From assembly GCF_003095395.1 (NCBI RefSeq), contig NZ_QEIJ01000002.1, positions 248,001 through 312,000 of the forward strand: a stretch of DNA of 64,000 bases, read 5' to 3'. This document shows positions 19,663 to 27,890 of the stretch, piece by piece (position 1 is the first letter of the stretch; every line of letters starts with the position of its first letter). The translations under genes and the position numbers were made by a program. This DNA is from Microbacterium sp. Gd 4-13. GTDB taxonomy: Bacteria; Actinomycetota; Actinomycetes; Actinomycetales; Microbacteriaceae. The notes under the pieces were generated by a model. It had not been told where the DNA came from and did not search any database. It saw nothing but the letters and a program-made list of their open reading frames with translations.

Positions 19663-19938
19663 TCAGGAGGCGACGGGATGCTGCGCGGCGGGCGCGCGGA
19701 CGTTGACTTCGGCCCAGACCTCGTCGAGCGAGAGGTTCAGCACCCCGGCGATCGCGGCGATCGTGGGGAAGGCGGGGGTCGCGATGCGGCCCGACTCGAT
19801 CTTGCGAAGGGTCTCGGGCGAGACGCCGGCGTCGAGGGCGACGTCGAGCATCGGGCGTCCGGCGCGGGCGTGCCGCAGCAGCGTGCCGAGGCGCCGCCCG
19901 CGTTCGATCTCCTCGGGGCTGAGGGGAAGTCTGACCAT
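19663..19938 (-). CDS. XRE-family helix-turn-helix regulator
   Basis: Small DNA-binding protein of 91 residues. The helix-turn-helix is typical of the Cro/cI fold: LGTLLRHARAG, then DVALDAGVSPETLRKIESGR and PAFPTIAAIAGVLNLSLDEV. There is no second domain, so no ligand can be inferred. It is divergent from map, and their 44-bp spacer holds both promoters; it may repress itself and affect map. Confidence 0.85.
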   Translation of the reverse strand: MVRLPLSPEEIERGRRLGTLLRHARAGRPMLDVALDAGVSPETLRKIESGRIATPAFPTIAAIAGVLNLSLDEVWAEVNVRAPAAQHPVAS

Positions 19939-19949
19939 GGCCTCGAGTG

Positions 19950-19982
19950 TAGACGGGATGATATGGCCGGTATAGTTATTGG
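19950..19982 (+). promoter_or_regulatory. Likely leaderless promoter of map
   Basis: TATAGT at 19971-19976 fits a -10 box, with its end 6 bp before the GTG of map at 19983, so the transcript probably begins at or very near the start codon. The -35 is weak (TAGACG near 19950-19955). The stretch also lies directly in front of the divergent XRE gene, whose product could bind it. Confidence 0.5.
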
Positions 19983-20756
19983 GTGATTGAGATCCTGAAC
20001 CCCGACCAGATCAGCCGCGCGCGGGTGACCGGCGCCCTCGTCGCCGACATCCTCCACACCATCAAGGGCCGCGCGACCGTCGGCACGAATTTGCTCGAGA
20101 TCGACCGGTGGGCGCAGGAGATGATCGTCGAGGCCGGCGCGACGTCGTGCTACGTCGATTACGCGCCGTCGTTCGGGCGCGGGCCGTTCGGTCACTACAT
20201 CTGCACCGCCGTCAACGACGCCGTGCTGCACGGTCTGCCCCACGACTACGCGCTCGCCGACGGCGATCTGCTCACGCTCGACCTCGCCGTGGTGAAGGGC
20301 GGCATCGCCGCCGACTCCGCCATCAGCTTCATCGTCGGCGAGGCGCGGTCGGCCGACGACCTCGCGCTGATCGACGCGACCGAGCGCGCGCTGGCCGCCG
20401 GCATCGCCGCCGCCCGTCCGGGTGCCAAGGTCGGCGACATCTCGCGCGCGATCGGCACGGTGCTCAAAGACGCGGGGTACCCCGTGAACGTCGAGTTCGG
20501 AGGGCACGGCATCGGTTCGACGATGCACCAGGAGCCCCACGTCGCCAACACCGGTCGTCCCGGCCGCGGCTACACGTTGCGCCCGGGCCTCCTCCTCGCG
20601 CTCGAGCCCTGGGTCATGGCCGACACCGCCGAGCTGGTGACCGACCCCGACGGCTGGACCCTCCGCAGCGCGACGGGCGCGCGCACCGCGCACACCGAGC
20701 ACACCGTCGCGATCACCGATGCGGGCGCCGAGATCCTGACCCTGCCTTCGCGCTAG
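19983..20756 (+). CDS. map: Type I methionine aminopeptidase
   Basis: Removes the initiator methionine from new proteins; 257 residues, cytosolic, dinuclear metal enzyme. Metal ligands are visible in order: aspartates in LTLDLAVVKGG and ADSAISF, histidine in GHGIGSTMHQEPHVANTG, and glutamates in LALEPWV and HTEHTVAIT. The start is GTG at 19983, apparently leaderless. Actinobacteria often have two map genes; this one is a single gene away from ribosomal protein operons, so it is probably the second copy. Confidence 0.92.
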   Translation: MIEILNPDQISRARVTGALVADILHTIKGRATVGTNLLEIDRWAQEMIVEAGATSCYVDYAPSFGRGPFGHYICTAVNDAVLHGLPHDYALADGDLLTLDLAVVKGGIAADSAISFIVGEARSADDLALIDATERALAAGIAAARPGAKVGDISRAIGTVLKDAGYPVNVEFGGHGIGSTMHQEPHVANTGRPGRGYTLRPGLLLALEPWVMADTAELVTDPDGWTLRSATGARTAHTEHTVAITDAGAEILTLPSR

Positions 20757-20785
20757 TCCCTTCGCCGAGACCGCACGGCCTCGCC

Positions 20786-20823
20786 GAACCCGCACGCTCC
20801 CACGCGCGATCGCGTGCAGGTTC
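20786..20823. terminator. Inverted repeat between convergent map and M20 genes
   Basis: Arms GAACCCGCACG (20786-20796) and CGTGCAGGTTC (20813-20823) pair at 10 of 11 positions across a 16-bp centre. It lies in a 79-bp convergent gap and is a plausible bidirectional terminator. Confidence 0.5.
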
Positions 20824-20835
20824 GACGACAGCGCC

Positions 20836-22050
20836 TCAGGCGAGGAACTCCCGAGCCGCGACCACGAGGTTCTCGACACCGCGGTCGAGGGTCGGCTGCA
20901 GCACGGGGGCGAAATACGGCGAGTGGTTCGTCGGAATGTCACGGTCGATCGTGCCGCCGGCGACAGCATCCGCGAACTTCTGGGGGTCGACGCCGCCCCA
21001 GAACCAGAACACCAGCGGCACCCCGGCCTCGCGGGCGAACCACGACACGTCCTCGCTGCCGGTGAACATGCCGGGGTCGACGACGCTGTCGTCGCCGAAC
21101 GCGCGCTGGAAGGCGCCCGTCAGCCGTGCGGTCGCCGCCTCGTCGTTGATCGTGGGCGGCAGCGTGTGGTCGGTCGTGATCGTGGGGGTCTGATCGGCGC
21201 CGGATGCTGCGGCCTCGGCCCGGATGACGCGCTCGACCTTCTCGAGCACCTTGGCGCGGGCTTCGTCGTTCGGGTAGCGCAGGCTCAGTTCGAGCTTCGC
21301 CTCGGCGGGGATGATGTTGTTCTTCAAGCCCGCGTGGATCGAACCGACCGTCACGACGGCGACGTCGCGCGGGTCGATCTCGCGCGAGACGATGGTCTGC
21401 AGGCGCATGACGGTGGCGGCGGCCATGACGATCGGGTCGATCGTGGAGTGCGGGCGCGAGCCGTGTCCGCCACGGCCGTGCAGCACGACGGTGAGTCCGT
21501 CGGAGGCCGCCATCTGCGTGCCGGGGCGCACCCCGATGACGCCCGCCGGCAACGGGGTCACGTGCTGGCCGAGCACGATGTCGGGGCGCGGGTATCGCTC
21601 GAGCACGCCGTCGGCGATCATCGCCTTCGAGCCCGCGCCGTACTCCTCGGCGGGTTGGAAGACCGCGACGACGGTGCCCGACCACTCGCCCTTCGTGCTC
21701 AGGAGGCGCTCGAGAGCTCCCACGAGCGAGGAGACGTGCATGTCGTGGCCGCACGCGTGCATCACGGGAACCTCGAGCCCGGCGGGATCGGTGCCCTTCG
21801 CGGTGCTGGCGTAGTCGAGGCCGGTCTGCTCCTGCACGGGGAGGCCGTCCATGTCGGCGCGCAGCCACACGACCGGCCCGTCGCCGTTCACGATCGACGT
21901 GACGAGTCCGGTGCGGCCGACCCCCTCCTCGACCTCGAGTCCGAGCTCGGTGAGGTGGCGCACGATCACCCCGGCGGTGCGGGTCTCCTGGAACGACAGC
22001 TCCGGGTGCTTGTGCAGGTCGACGTACAGGGCTTCGAGGTCGATCGTCAT
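20836..22050 (-). CDS. M20D amidohydrolase (hippurate/IAA-amino-acid hydrolase type)
   Basis: Metal-dependent amidase of 404 residues that cleaves N-acyl amino acids or similar amides. The active-site segments of the family are present: LRADMDGLPVQEQTG, HACGHDMHVSSLVGA, FQPAEEYGAGS and GRGGHGSRPHSTIDP. The C-terminal part has TGSEDVSWFAREAG. The true substrate cannot be told. It is a single gene between map and the GH13 gene. The first residues (MTIDLEALYVDLHKHPELSF) are close to the usual start of the family. Confidence 0.88.
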   Translation of the reverse strand: MTIDLEALYVDLHKHPELSFQETRTAGVIVRHLTELGLEVEEGVGRTGLVTSIVNGDGPVVWLRADMDGLPVQEQTGLDYASTAKGTDPAGLEVPVMHACGHDMHVSSLVGALERLLSTKGEWSGTVVAVFQPAEEYGAGSKAMIADGVLERYPRPDIVLGQHVTPLPAGVIGVRPGTQMAASDGLTVVLHGRGGHGSRPHSTIDPIVMAAATVMRLQTIVSREIDPRDVAVVTVGSIHAGLKNNIIPAEAKLELSLRYPNDEARAKVLEKVERVIRAEAAASGADQTPTITTDHTLPPTINDEAATARLTGAFQRAFGDDSVVDPGMFTGSEDVSWFAREAGVPLVFWFWGGVDPQKFADAVAGGTIDRDIPTNHSPYFAPVLQPTLDRGVENLVVAAREFLA

Positions 22051-22096
22051 GACCCGAGCCTACGGGGGCGTGCGGCGCGGCCGTCGAGAGGCTGTT

Positions 22097-22150
22097 GTCT
22101 CGCCGAGGCAACACGCTTCCTGCGCGAGGATCGTGCCTTCTCGGCGAGAC
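22097..22150. repeat. Inverted repeat with GTCTCGCC core
   Basis: Perfect 10-bp arms GTCTCGCCGA (22097-22106) and TCGGCGAGAC (22141-22150). The core shares GTCTCGCC with the 69-bp elements at 1174 and 23931. It lies in the 151-bp gap between the GH13 gene (ending 22202, minus) and the M20 gene (starting 22050, minus). It could end GH13 transcription. Confidence 0.5.
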
Positions 22151-22201
22151 GATGGCGACTCGACGAGCAGGGCGGATGCTGCGCGGTGGAGCGGAATCCG
22201 C

Positions 22202-23878
22202 TCAGGCCAGCCAGACCGTCGTGTCGGGCGGGAGCTGGCGGCCCTCGAGCGGCTCGCTCGCGACGACGACGGTTCCCTCGGGCAGCTCGATCGGCGTGGC
22301 GCCGATGTTGGTGACCACGTGCAGGTCGCCGTTGCGGAACGACAGGACGCCGGATCCTGCGCCGTCGACCCAGCTGAGGGTGCCCGCACCGAGGCCGCGG
22401 GCGCGACGCTCGGACAGCATCGTCTCGTAGAGGGAGAGGGTCGAGGTCGGCTCGCCCTGCTGCGCGTCGCGGGCGAGGGCCGCCCACTCGGCGGGCTGGG
22501 GGAGCCACGAGGCGCCGGTGTCGTTGAAGCCGAAGGCGGGGCCCTCGCTGGTCCAGGGGAGAGGGACGCGGCATCCGTCGCGCCCGTACTTCTCGCCGTC
22601 GGTGCGGAACCAGGTGGGGTCTTGGCGGGCTTCGTCGGGCAGGTCGATCGCTTCGGGCAGTCCGAGCTCCTCGCCCTGGTAGATGTAGGCCGAACCCGGG
22701 AGTGCCAGCATCAGCGCCGACGCGGCGCGGGCGCGGCGCAGCCCCAGCACGGGATCGGGCTTGCCGACGGTGTCGGGGCCGATGCCCGCGCCCTGCGGGA
22801 TGTCGGCGGGCAGGCCCAGGCGCGACGCGTGACGCACGACGTCGTGGTTCGACAGCACCCACGTGCTCGGCGCGCCCACGGCGCCGTACGCGCGCAGCGA
22901 CTCATCAATGACGGAGCGGAGGTCGGCCGCATCCCAGTGGGTCTCGAGGAAGACGAAGTTGAACGCCTGGTGCATCTCGTCGGGGCGCACCCACAGCGCG
23001 GTCTTCTCGATGGTCGGGAGCCACGCCTCGGCGCACAGGGCTCGGTCGCCGTCGTACTGCGCCAACACCTCGTGCCAGTCGCGGTAGATCTCGTGCACGC
23101 CGGGCTGACCCCAGTACGGCACGTTCGCTTCGTCGCCGCCCATCGAGCCGCCCTCGGGGGAGGGCGTGTAGTCGGGCAGGCCCGCCTCCTTGACGAGGCC
23201 GTGCGCGACGTCGACGCGGAACCCGTCGACGCCCCGGTCGAGCCAGAAGCGCAGCACGCCGCGGAACTCCTCGCGCACCTCGTCGTTCGACCAGTCGAAA
23301 TCGGGCTGCGAGGTGTCGAACAGGTGCAGGTACCACTGGCCGGGGGCGCCGCCCGCTTCGGTGACGCGGGTCCACGCGGGGCCTCCGAAGACGGAGTCCC
23401 AGTTGTTCGGAGGAAGCTCGCCGTGCTCGCCGCGGCCGTCGCGGAACATGTAGCGAGCGCGCTCGGGGCTGCCGGGGGCGGCGGCCAGTGCCTCCTGGAA
23501 CCAGGCGTGCTGGTCGCTGGAGTGGTTGGGAACGAGGTCGACGATGATGCGGATGCTGCGGGCGTGCGCCTCGGCCAGCATCCGGTCGAAGTCGTCGAGC
23601 GTGCCGAAGAGCGGGTCGACGTCGCAGTAGTCGGCGACGTCGTAGCCGGCGTCCTTCTGCGGAGACCGCTGGAAGGGGCTCAGCCAGATCGCGTCGACGC
23701 CGAGCTTCTCGAGGTCGTCGAGGTGCCTGGTGACCCCGGGGAGGTCACCGATGCCGTCGCCGGAGCTGTCGGAGAACGAGCGGGGGTAGATCTGGTAGAT
23801 GACGGCGGTGCGCCACCACTCGGATCCGGTCTCGGCCGGTCGGTCGTCGGGCGTCGGCACGGTCTCAACGGTCGTCAT
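22202..23878 (-). CDS. GH13 alpha-glucosidase (oligo-1,6-glucosidase-like)
   Basis: Glycoside hydrolase of 558 residues acting on short alpha-glucosides. The four GH13 regions are visible: DLVPNHSS (I), GFRVDVAH with the nucleophile aspartate (II), CAEAWLP with the acid glutamate (III) and LSNHDVVRH (IV). The start WWRTAVIYQIYPRSFSDSSG is typical of the oligo-1,6-glucosidase, trehalose synthase and isomaltulose synthase branch. There is no signal peptide, so it is cytosolic. It stands alone, with no sugar transporter or LacI regulator beside it. Confidence 0.9.
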   Translation of the reverse strand: MTTVETVPTPDDRPAETGSEWWRTAVIYQIYPRSFSDSSGDGIGDLPGVTRHLDDLEKLGVDAIWLSPFQRSPQKDAGYDVADYCDVDPLFGTLDDFDRMLAEAHARSIRIIVDLVPNHSSDQHAWFQEALAAAPGSPERARYMFRDGRGEHGELPPNNWDSVFGGPAWTRVTEAGGAPGQWYLHLFDTSQPDFDWSNDEVREEFRGVLRFWLDRGVDGFRVDVAHGLVKEAGLPDYTPSPEGGSMGGDEANVPYWGQPGVHEIYRDWHEVLAQYDGDRALCAEAWLPTIEKTALWVRPDEMHQAFNFVFLETHWDAADLRSVIDESLRAYGAVGAPSTWVLSNHDVVRHASRLGLPADIPQGAGIGPDTVGKPDPVLGLRRARAASALMLALPGSAYIYQGEELGLPEAIDLPDEARQDPTWFRTDGEKYGRDGCRVPLPWTSEGPAFGFNDTGASWLPQPAEWAALARDAQQGEPTSTLSLYETMLSERRARGLGAGTLSWVDGAGSGVLSFRNGDLHVVTNIGATPIELPEGTVVVASEPLEGRQLPPDTTVWLA

Positions 23879-23930
23879 GCACCCAGGCTACCGAATCGGT
23901 TCGATCCGTTGCTGACAGCGGTTTCCGACC

Positions 23931-23999
23931 GCGAGACCGCAGCTGCGCGTCGAGACACGGGTTTTCCGTCGGGGTCTCGCCGCGCAGACCGGGTCTCGC
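23931..23999. repeat. 69-bp nested palindromic intergenic element, copy B
   Basis: Aligns without gaps to the element at 1174-1242: GCGAGACCGC (23931-23940), 27 bp, GTCGGGGTCTCGCCG, 17 bp, with the end here GGGTCTCGC (23991-23999). It lies between the divergent GH13 and apt genes, in the region where both promoters should be. It would therefore be transcribed as part of a leader or overlap a promoter. Confidence 0.7.
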
Positions 24000-24029
24000 C
24001 GTCTGCGGCGGCTCGCGTAAGGTCGTACG

Positions 24030-24557
24030 GTGCCCGACGCCTCCGCCCTCGCCCGCGCCGAATCGCTCATCGGCTCGATCCCCGATTACCCGCAGCAGGG
24101 GGTCGTGTTCCGCGACATCACGCCGTTGCTGGCGGATGCTGCGGCCCTCCGCGCGACGATCGATGCCCTCATGGAGCCTTTCGCCGGGCAGTTCGACGTG
24201 GTCGCCGGCATCGAGGCCCGAGGGTTCCTCCTCGCCGGCGCGGCGGCCGCCGCCGCCGGGGTCGGGTTGGTGCCGATCCGGAAGGCCGGGAAGCTGCCGC
24301 GCCCCGCAGCATCCGTCTCGTACGCCCTCGAGTACGGCGTCGCTGCGATCGAGATGCACGACGATCTGCCCCGCGGAACACGCGTGCTGCTGCTCGACGA
24401 CGTGCTGGCCACGGGCGGCACGCTCGCCGCGGGCCGCGAGCTCGTGCACGCCCTCGGCAGCGAGGTCATCGGCACGGCTGCCCTGCTGGAGATCGACGTG
24501 CTCGGTGGTCGTGCGGCTCTGGGTGACGCCCCGCTGCACTCCCTTTTCCACGTCTGA
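24030..24557 (+). CDS. apt: Adenine phosphoribosyltransferase
   Basis: Purine salvage enzyme that converts adenine and PRPP to AMP; 175 residues. The early segment IPDYPQQGVVFRDITPLL is an Apt signature, and the PRPP loop is VLLLDDVLATGGTLAAG. The start is GTG at 24030. A perfect hairpin repeat separates it from the convergent uricase operon. Its position next to purine breakdown genes suggests a choice between salvage and use as a nitrogen source. Confidence 0.93.
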   Translation: MPDASALARAESLIGSIPDYPQQGVVFRDITPLLADAAALRATIDALMEPFAGQFDVVAGIEARGFLLAGAAAAAAGVGLVPIRKAGKLPRPAASVSYALEYGVAAIEMHDDLPRGTRVLLLDDVLATGGTLAAGRELVHALGSEVIGTAALLEIDVLGGRAALGDAPLHSLFHV

Positions 24558-24573
24558 CAACGACCTTCCGCTG

Positions 24574-24627
24574 AGAGGCCAAGACACCCGGAAGCCCCCA
24601 CAGGGTCGTCCGGGTGTCTTGGCCTTT
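24574..24627. terminator. 54-bp hairpin element, intergenic copy
   Basis: Its inner 17-bp arms are perfect, AGGCCAAGACACCCGGA (24576-24592) and TCCGGGTGTCTTGGCCT (24609-24625), around a 16-nt loop; the next flanking bases pair with one mismatch. It lies between convergent apt and uricase genes and is followed by TTCAA, so it is a likely bidirectional terminator. Two other copies of exactly 54 bp lie inside genes, at 29012-29065 and 51332-51385, where they are translated. Confidence 0.85.
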
Positions 24628-24648
24628 CAACGCTCCCCGGCGCCGCGG

Positions 24649-25566
24649 TCAGACGAACGCGGGCAGGTCGAGCCAGGCGTCGGGGGCGGGGGCGGCGCCA
24701 TCGCGCGTGACCGTGCCCTCGATGAGGCCGTAGGGGCGGTCGGCGGCGAAGAAGACCTCGTTCGGATTCTCGAGGCCGAACGACGACAGGTCGACGACGA
24801 AGTGGTGCTTGTTCGGCATCGCGAAGCGCACCTCGGCGATCTCGGGGCGCGCCTCGATCGCGGCCCTGCCCATCTCGAACAGCGTCTGCTGCAGCGCGAG
24901 CGAATGCACCGACGCGAACGTGGCCAGCAGCACCTCGGTGACCTCGGCGTACAGGCCGTCGTAATCGATGCCGGCCTCGACCGCTTCGGGAAGGAAGCGC
25001 CAGCGTCCCGTCACCGAGGTCGCCATGATGCGGTCGTCGGTCTCGACGAGGGTCGTGTAGCGATCGCGCGGGAAACCGGCGAACTCGCTCCCGGTGGACT
25101 TCAGCACCGTGAGGTCTTTCACCCCGCCGGTCACGTGCACCGCGCCGTCGATCGACTGCACGGTGGCGAGGCGGGTGCCCTGCCCCTGCCGCACGAACGA
25201 GTGGTCGTGCGGCACGCCGTCGACGAGGATGCGCTCCCACGCGTACTGCTCGGCCTGGAAGAGTCCGCCCTCGATCCACTCGAACGACGAGGTGAAGTGC
25301 TCGGCGAGCAGCAGAAGGAATTCCTCGGGCGAGCGGATGCCGTGTTCCTTCGCGAAGGCGAAGACGGTGTTCTTCTGCGTGTCGGTCGCCACGACCATCG
25401 AGTTGTCGCCCGTGAGGTACGCCGACGCGAGGGCGGCCCCCCGCAGCTGCGACGTCACATTCAGGTCGACGATCTCGTGCCGGGCGGAGTCGCGCACGAC
25501 GCGCACGACCCGGTTCTCGGCCTTGCCGTACTTGTTGGCGCCAAGACTGACGCTCACTTCCGTCAT
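24649..25566 (-). CDS. pucL: Urate oxidase (cofactor-independent uricase)
   Basis: Oxidises urate to 5-hydroxyisourate; 305 residues, within the usual range for the family. Conserved parts are LGANKYGKAENRVVRV at the start, the active-site threonine in VATDTQKNTVFAFAKEHG, VTGGVKDLTVLKSTGSEF, RYTTL, and the C-terminal MPNKHHFVVDLSSFG plus NEVFFAADRPYGLIEG. The ATG at 25566 has GGGAGC upstream. It is the third gene of uraD-uraH-pucL, starting 2 bp after uraH stops, so the three enzymes that turn urate into allantoin are made together. Confidence 0.96.
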   Translation of the reverse strand: MTEVSVSLGANKYGKAENRVVRVVRDSARHEIVDLNVTSQLRGAALASAYLTGDNSMVVATDTQKNTVFAFAKEHGIRSPEEFLLLLAEHFTSSFEWIEGGLFQAEQYAWERILVDGVPHDHSFVRQGQGTRLATVQSIDGAVHVTGGVKDLTVLKSTGSEFAGFPRDRYTTLVETDDRIMATSVTGRWRFLPEAVEAGIDYDGLYAEVTEVLLATFASVHSLALQQTLFEMGRAAIEARPEIAEVRFAMPNKHHFVVDLSSFGLENPNEVFFAADRPYGLIEGTVTRDGAAPAPDAWLDLPAFV

Positions 25567-25568
25567 AG

Positions 25569-25919
25569 TCAGCTCCCGCGGTAGGTCGAGTAGGCGAAGG
25601 GGCTCAGCAGCAGCGGCACATGCAGGTGCCGGCCCGAGCCGTCGACCGTGAAGGTCACGGCGACGTAGGGGTGGAACGTCGGTGTATCACGGGCGGCGAA
25701 GTACTCGCCCGTGAGGAAGGTCAGCGTGTAGTCGCCGGGCTCGAGGGCCTCGGGGCCGAGTGCGAGCCTCCCGTCGGCGTCGGTGGAGCCGTGAGCGACG
25801 ATCGCCCCGGCGGCCTCCGCGGTGACGGCCCCGCCCGATGCGTGGGCGAGCACGACCGACACCTCGGCGGCGGGGTTGCCCGTCGCCGCGTTGAGCACGT
25901 GCGTGGTGAGGTGGGTCAT
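25569..25919 (-). CDS. uraH: 5-hydroxyisourate hydrolase
   Basis: Transthyretin-like enzyme of 116 residues acting right after uricase. It has the family start LTTHVLNAATGNPAAEV and the C-terminal tetrapeptide YRGS, with the preceding HLHVPLLLSPFAYSTYRGS. The conserved H and R positions are present (HVLN, and YTLTFLTGEYF followed by PTFHPYVAV). It overlaps uraD by 4 bp (ATGA) and is followed by pucL. Confidence 0.95.
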   Translation of the reverse strand: MTHLTTHVLNAATGNPAAEVSVVLAHASGGAVTAEAAGAIVAHGSTDADGRLALGPEALEPGDYTLTFLTGEYFAARDTPTFHPYVAVTFTVDGSGRHLHVPLLLSPFAYSTYRGS

Positions 25920-26437
25920 TCCTGCTCCTCCGGAAGGGTGGGCGCCGCGAACGTCTCGCGCAGTCGCAGCAAGGCGATCTCGGCCAGCTGCGCGGTCGCT
26001 TCGCGGGTCTCGGTCTCGGGGTCGTTCGACAGGCGGCGTTCGAGCTCGGCGAGCATCTCCGACGGCGTCCGGCCGGCGGCGCGAATGAGGAAGACCCGGC
26101 CGAACCTCTCCTCGTATCGGGCGTTGCCCTCGGCGATCGCGCCGACGACGTCATCGCCCGCGGCCGACATCGAGGCCTGCTCGCGGCGCGAGGCCGAGGC
26201 CGCGGCGTCCGCGCCCGTCACGCGAGCCCCGATGCGGGGGTGATGGGCGAGGGCTGCCTCCAGATCGGCGGGCGTCCACTGCTGCGCGAGCGCACCCGCA
26301 TAGGCCGCGAGGGCGTCGACCGAGCCGAACGGGCGACCCGTCACGATGGCGTTCACCCACCCGTCGACCTCGGCCCAGACGCGGGCGGTCGCGGTCGCTG
26401 AGGCCTCGTCGGCCGCGTCGAATTCGCTCAGTTCCAT
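25916..26437 (-). CDS. uraD: OHCU decarboxylase
   Basis: 2-oxo-4-hydroxy-4-carboxy-5-ureidoimidazoline decarboxylase, 173 residues, giving S-allantoin. The conserved histidine lies in ALAHHPRIGARV, and the C-terminal half has ARYEERFGRVFLIRAAGRTPSEML, typical of the family. The ATG at 26437 is chosen over an in-frame ATG at 26461 because homologues normally start near this point. It is the first gene of the uricase operon and divergent from allB across a 93-bp control region. Confidence 0.93.
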   Translation of the reverse strand: MELSEFDAADEASATATARVWAEVDGWVNAIVTGRPFGSVDALAAYAGALAQQWTPADLEAALAHHPRIGARVTGADAAASASRREQASMSAAGDDVVGAIAEGNARYEERFGRVFLIRAAGRTPSEMLAELERRLSNDPETETREATAQLAEIALLRLRETFAAPTLPEEQE

Positions 26438-26479
26438 CCCGTCACCGTATCGAGCGCACATTTCGGGCGAACGGCGGAA

Positions 26480-26498
26480 ATGTTGCCCTGGGTAACAT
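26480..26498. promoter_or_regulatory. 19-bp dyad operator between uraD and allB
   Basis: ATGTTGCCCTGGGTAACAT is an inverted repeat (ATGTT/AACAT and CCC/GGG around a central T). The same 19-bp design, with 15 of 19 positions equal, lies upstream of the xanthine dehydrogenase genes at 52723-52741. It is in the middle of the divergent spacer, suited to control both operons. The regulator is unknown. Confidence 0.65.
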
Positions 26499-26523
26499 CC
26501 GGGAAACGCAACGCACCTAGCGT
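26492..26523 (+). promoter_or_regulatory. GlnR-like box and allB promoter
   Basis: GTAAC (26492-26496), six bases, GAAAC (26503-26507) fits the GlnR box gTnAC-N6-GaAAC known from actinobacteria. Ten bases later comes TAGCGT (26518-26523), a possible -10, ending 7 bp before the allB ATG, so the mRNA is probably leaderless. GAAAY-N10-CCTAGCGT-type spacing is repeated in front of the ABC importer at 33261-33281. Confidence 0.6.
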
Positions 26524-26530
26524 GGTCGTC

Positions 26531-27880
26531 ATGACCGCGTTCCCCGCCCTGCCCACCACGGTCGCCGCGCGCCGTGTCTGGACGGGCGCCGCCTTCGTGC
26601 CGGCCACCGTCCACACCGTCGGCGGGGTGATCGCCGCCGTCGACGCCTTCGACCCGCGCGCCGACCTCGTGCTCGCCGACGAGACGATGCTGCTTCCCGG
26701 CCTCGTCGACTCCCACGTGCACCTCGACGAGCCCGGGCGCACCGAGTGGGAGGGCTTCGCGACCGGCACGGCCGCCGCGGCCGCCGGCGGGGTGACGACC
26801 CTGCTCGACATGCCGCTGAACAGCGTGCCGGTGACCACCACGGTCGACGCTCTCGCCGACAAGCGCGACGCCGCGCGGGGCAAGCTCGCCGTCGACGTGG
26901 GGTACTGGGGCGGGGCGGTCCCCGAGAACCTGGGGGCCCTGTCCGAGCTGGATGCGGCGGGAGTGGTCGGCTTCAAGTGCTTCCTGTCGCCATCGGGCAT
27001 CGACGAGTTCGGGCATCTCGCGCTCGACCAGCTCGAGGCGGCGCTCGCCGAGATCGCCGGGCTCGGCAGCATCCTCATCGTCCACGCCGAAGACCCCTCG
27101 CACCTGCACGCCGACGGCCCGCTCGGCGAGGTGTACGCCGACTTCGTCGCCTCGCGTCCGCCGCAGAGCGAGCGGGAGGCGATCCTCGCGGTGATCGACG
27201 CGTCGCGGCGCACCCGCGGCCGGGCGCACATCGTGCACGTCTCCGACGGCGGGGCGCTCGATGCGGTGCGCGCGGCCAAGGCCGAGGGCGTGCCCCTCAC
27301 GGTCGAGACGTGCCCGCACTACCTCACGCTCCGCGCGGAGGACGTGCCCGCGGGGGCGGCGGAGTTCAAGTGCTGCCCCCCGATCCGCGATGCCGCGAAC
27401 CAGGATCTCCTCTGGGAGGGCCTCCTCGACGGCACGATCGACGCGATCGTCAGCGATCATTCCCCCTCGACCGTCGACCTCAAGTCGTCTCCCGACTTCG
27501 GCCTCTCGTGGGGAGGCATCTCGGGTCTGCAGACCGGATTCGCCGCCGTCCACACCGAGGCGCGCCGCCGGGGCGTGCCGATCGAGCGGCTGCTTCCGCT
27601 GTTCACCACCGGCCCCGCCCGCATCGGCGGCCTCGCCGGGCGCGGGCGGATCGCGGCCGGCGAACCCGCGCACCTCGTGGTGTTCGATCCCGACGCCGTG
27701 CGGACGGTCGACGCCTCCGCCCTCGAGTACCGCAACAAGATGTCGCCGTGGCACGGGCAGGAGCTGCGGGGCGTCGTCGAGGCGACCTACGTGCACGGCG
27801 GGCTCGCGTACAGCGCCGACGGTGTCGTCGAGCGGCGGGGGCGTGAGATCCTGGCCGGATCCGCGTCACTCGCGGAGTGA
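26531..27880 (+). CDS. allB: Allantoinase
   Basis: Opens the hydantoin ring of allantoin to allantoate; 449 residues, cyclic amidohydrolase fold. Metal site DSHVHLDEPGRTEWEGF, carboxylated-lysine segment GFKCFLSPSGIDEFG, IVHAEDPS, HIVHVSDG, and IVSDHSPSTVDLK are all present. The C-terminal NKMSPWHGQELRG is characteristic of allantoinases. It begins at ATG 26531 without a Shine-Dalgarno sequence, consistent with a leaderless mRNA. It is the first gene of a plus-strand run to allC. Confidence 0.95.
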   Translation: MTAFPALPTTVAARRVWTGAAFVPATVHTVGGVIAAVDAFDPRADLVLADETMLLPGLVDSHVHLDEPGRTEWEGFATGTAAAAAGGVTTLLDMPLNSVPVTTTVDALADKRDAARGKLAVDVGYWGGAVPENLGALSELDAAGVVGFKCFLSPSGIDEFGHLALDQLEAALAEIAGLGSILIVHAEDPSHLHADGPLGEVYADFVASRPPQSEREAILAVIDASRRTRGRAHIVHVSDGGALDAVRAAKAEGVPLTVETCPHYLTLRAEDVPAGAAEFKCCPPIRDAANQDLLWEGLLDGTIDAIVSDHSPSTVDLKSSPDFGLSWGGISGLQTGFAAVHTEARRRGVPIERLLPLFTTGPARIGGLAGRGRIAAGEPAHLVVFDPDAVRTVDASALEYRNKMSPWHGQELRGVVEATYVHGGLAYSADGVVERRGREILAGSASLAE

Positions 27881-27890
27881 GGAGCGAGCG

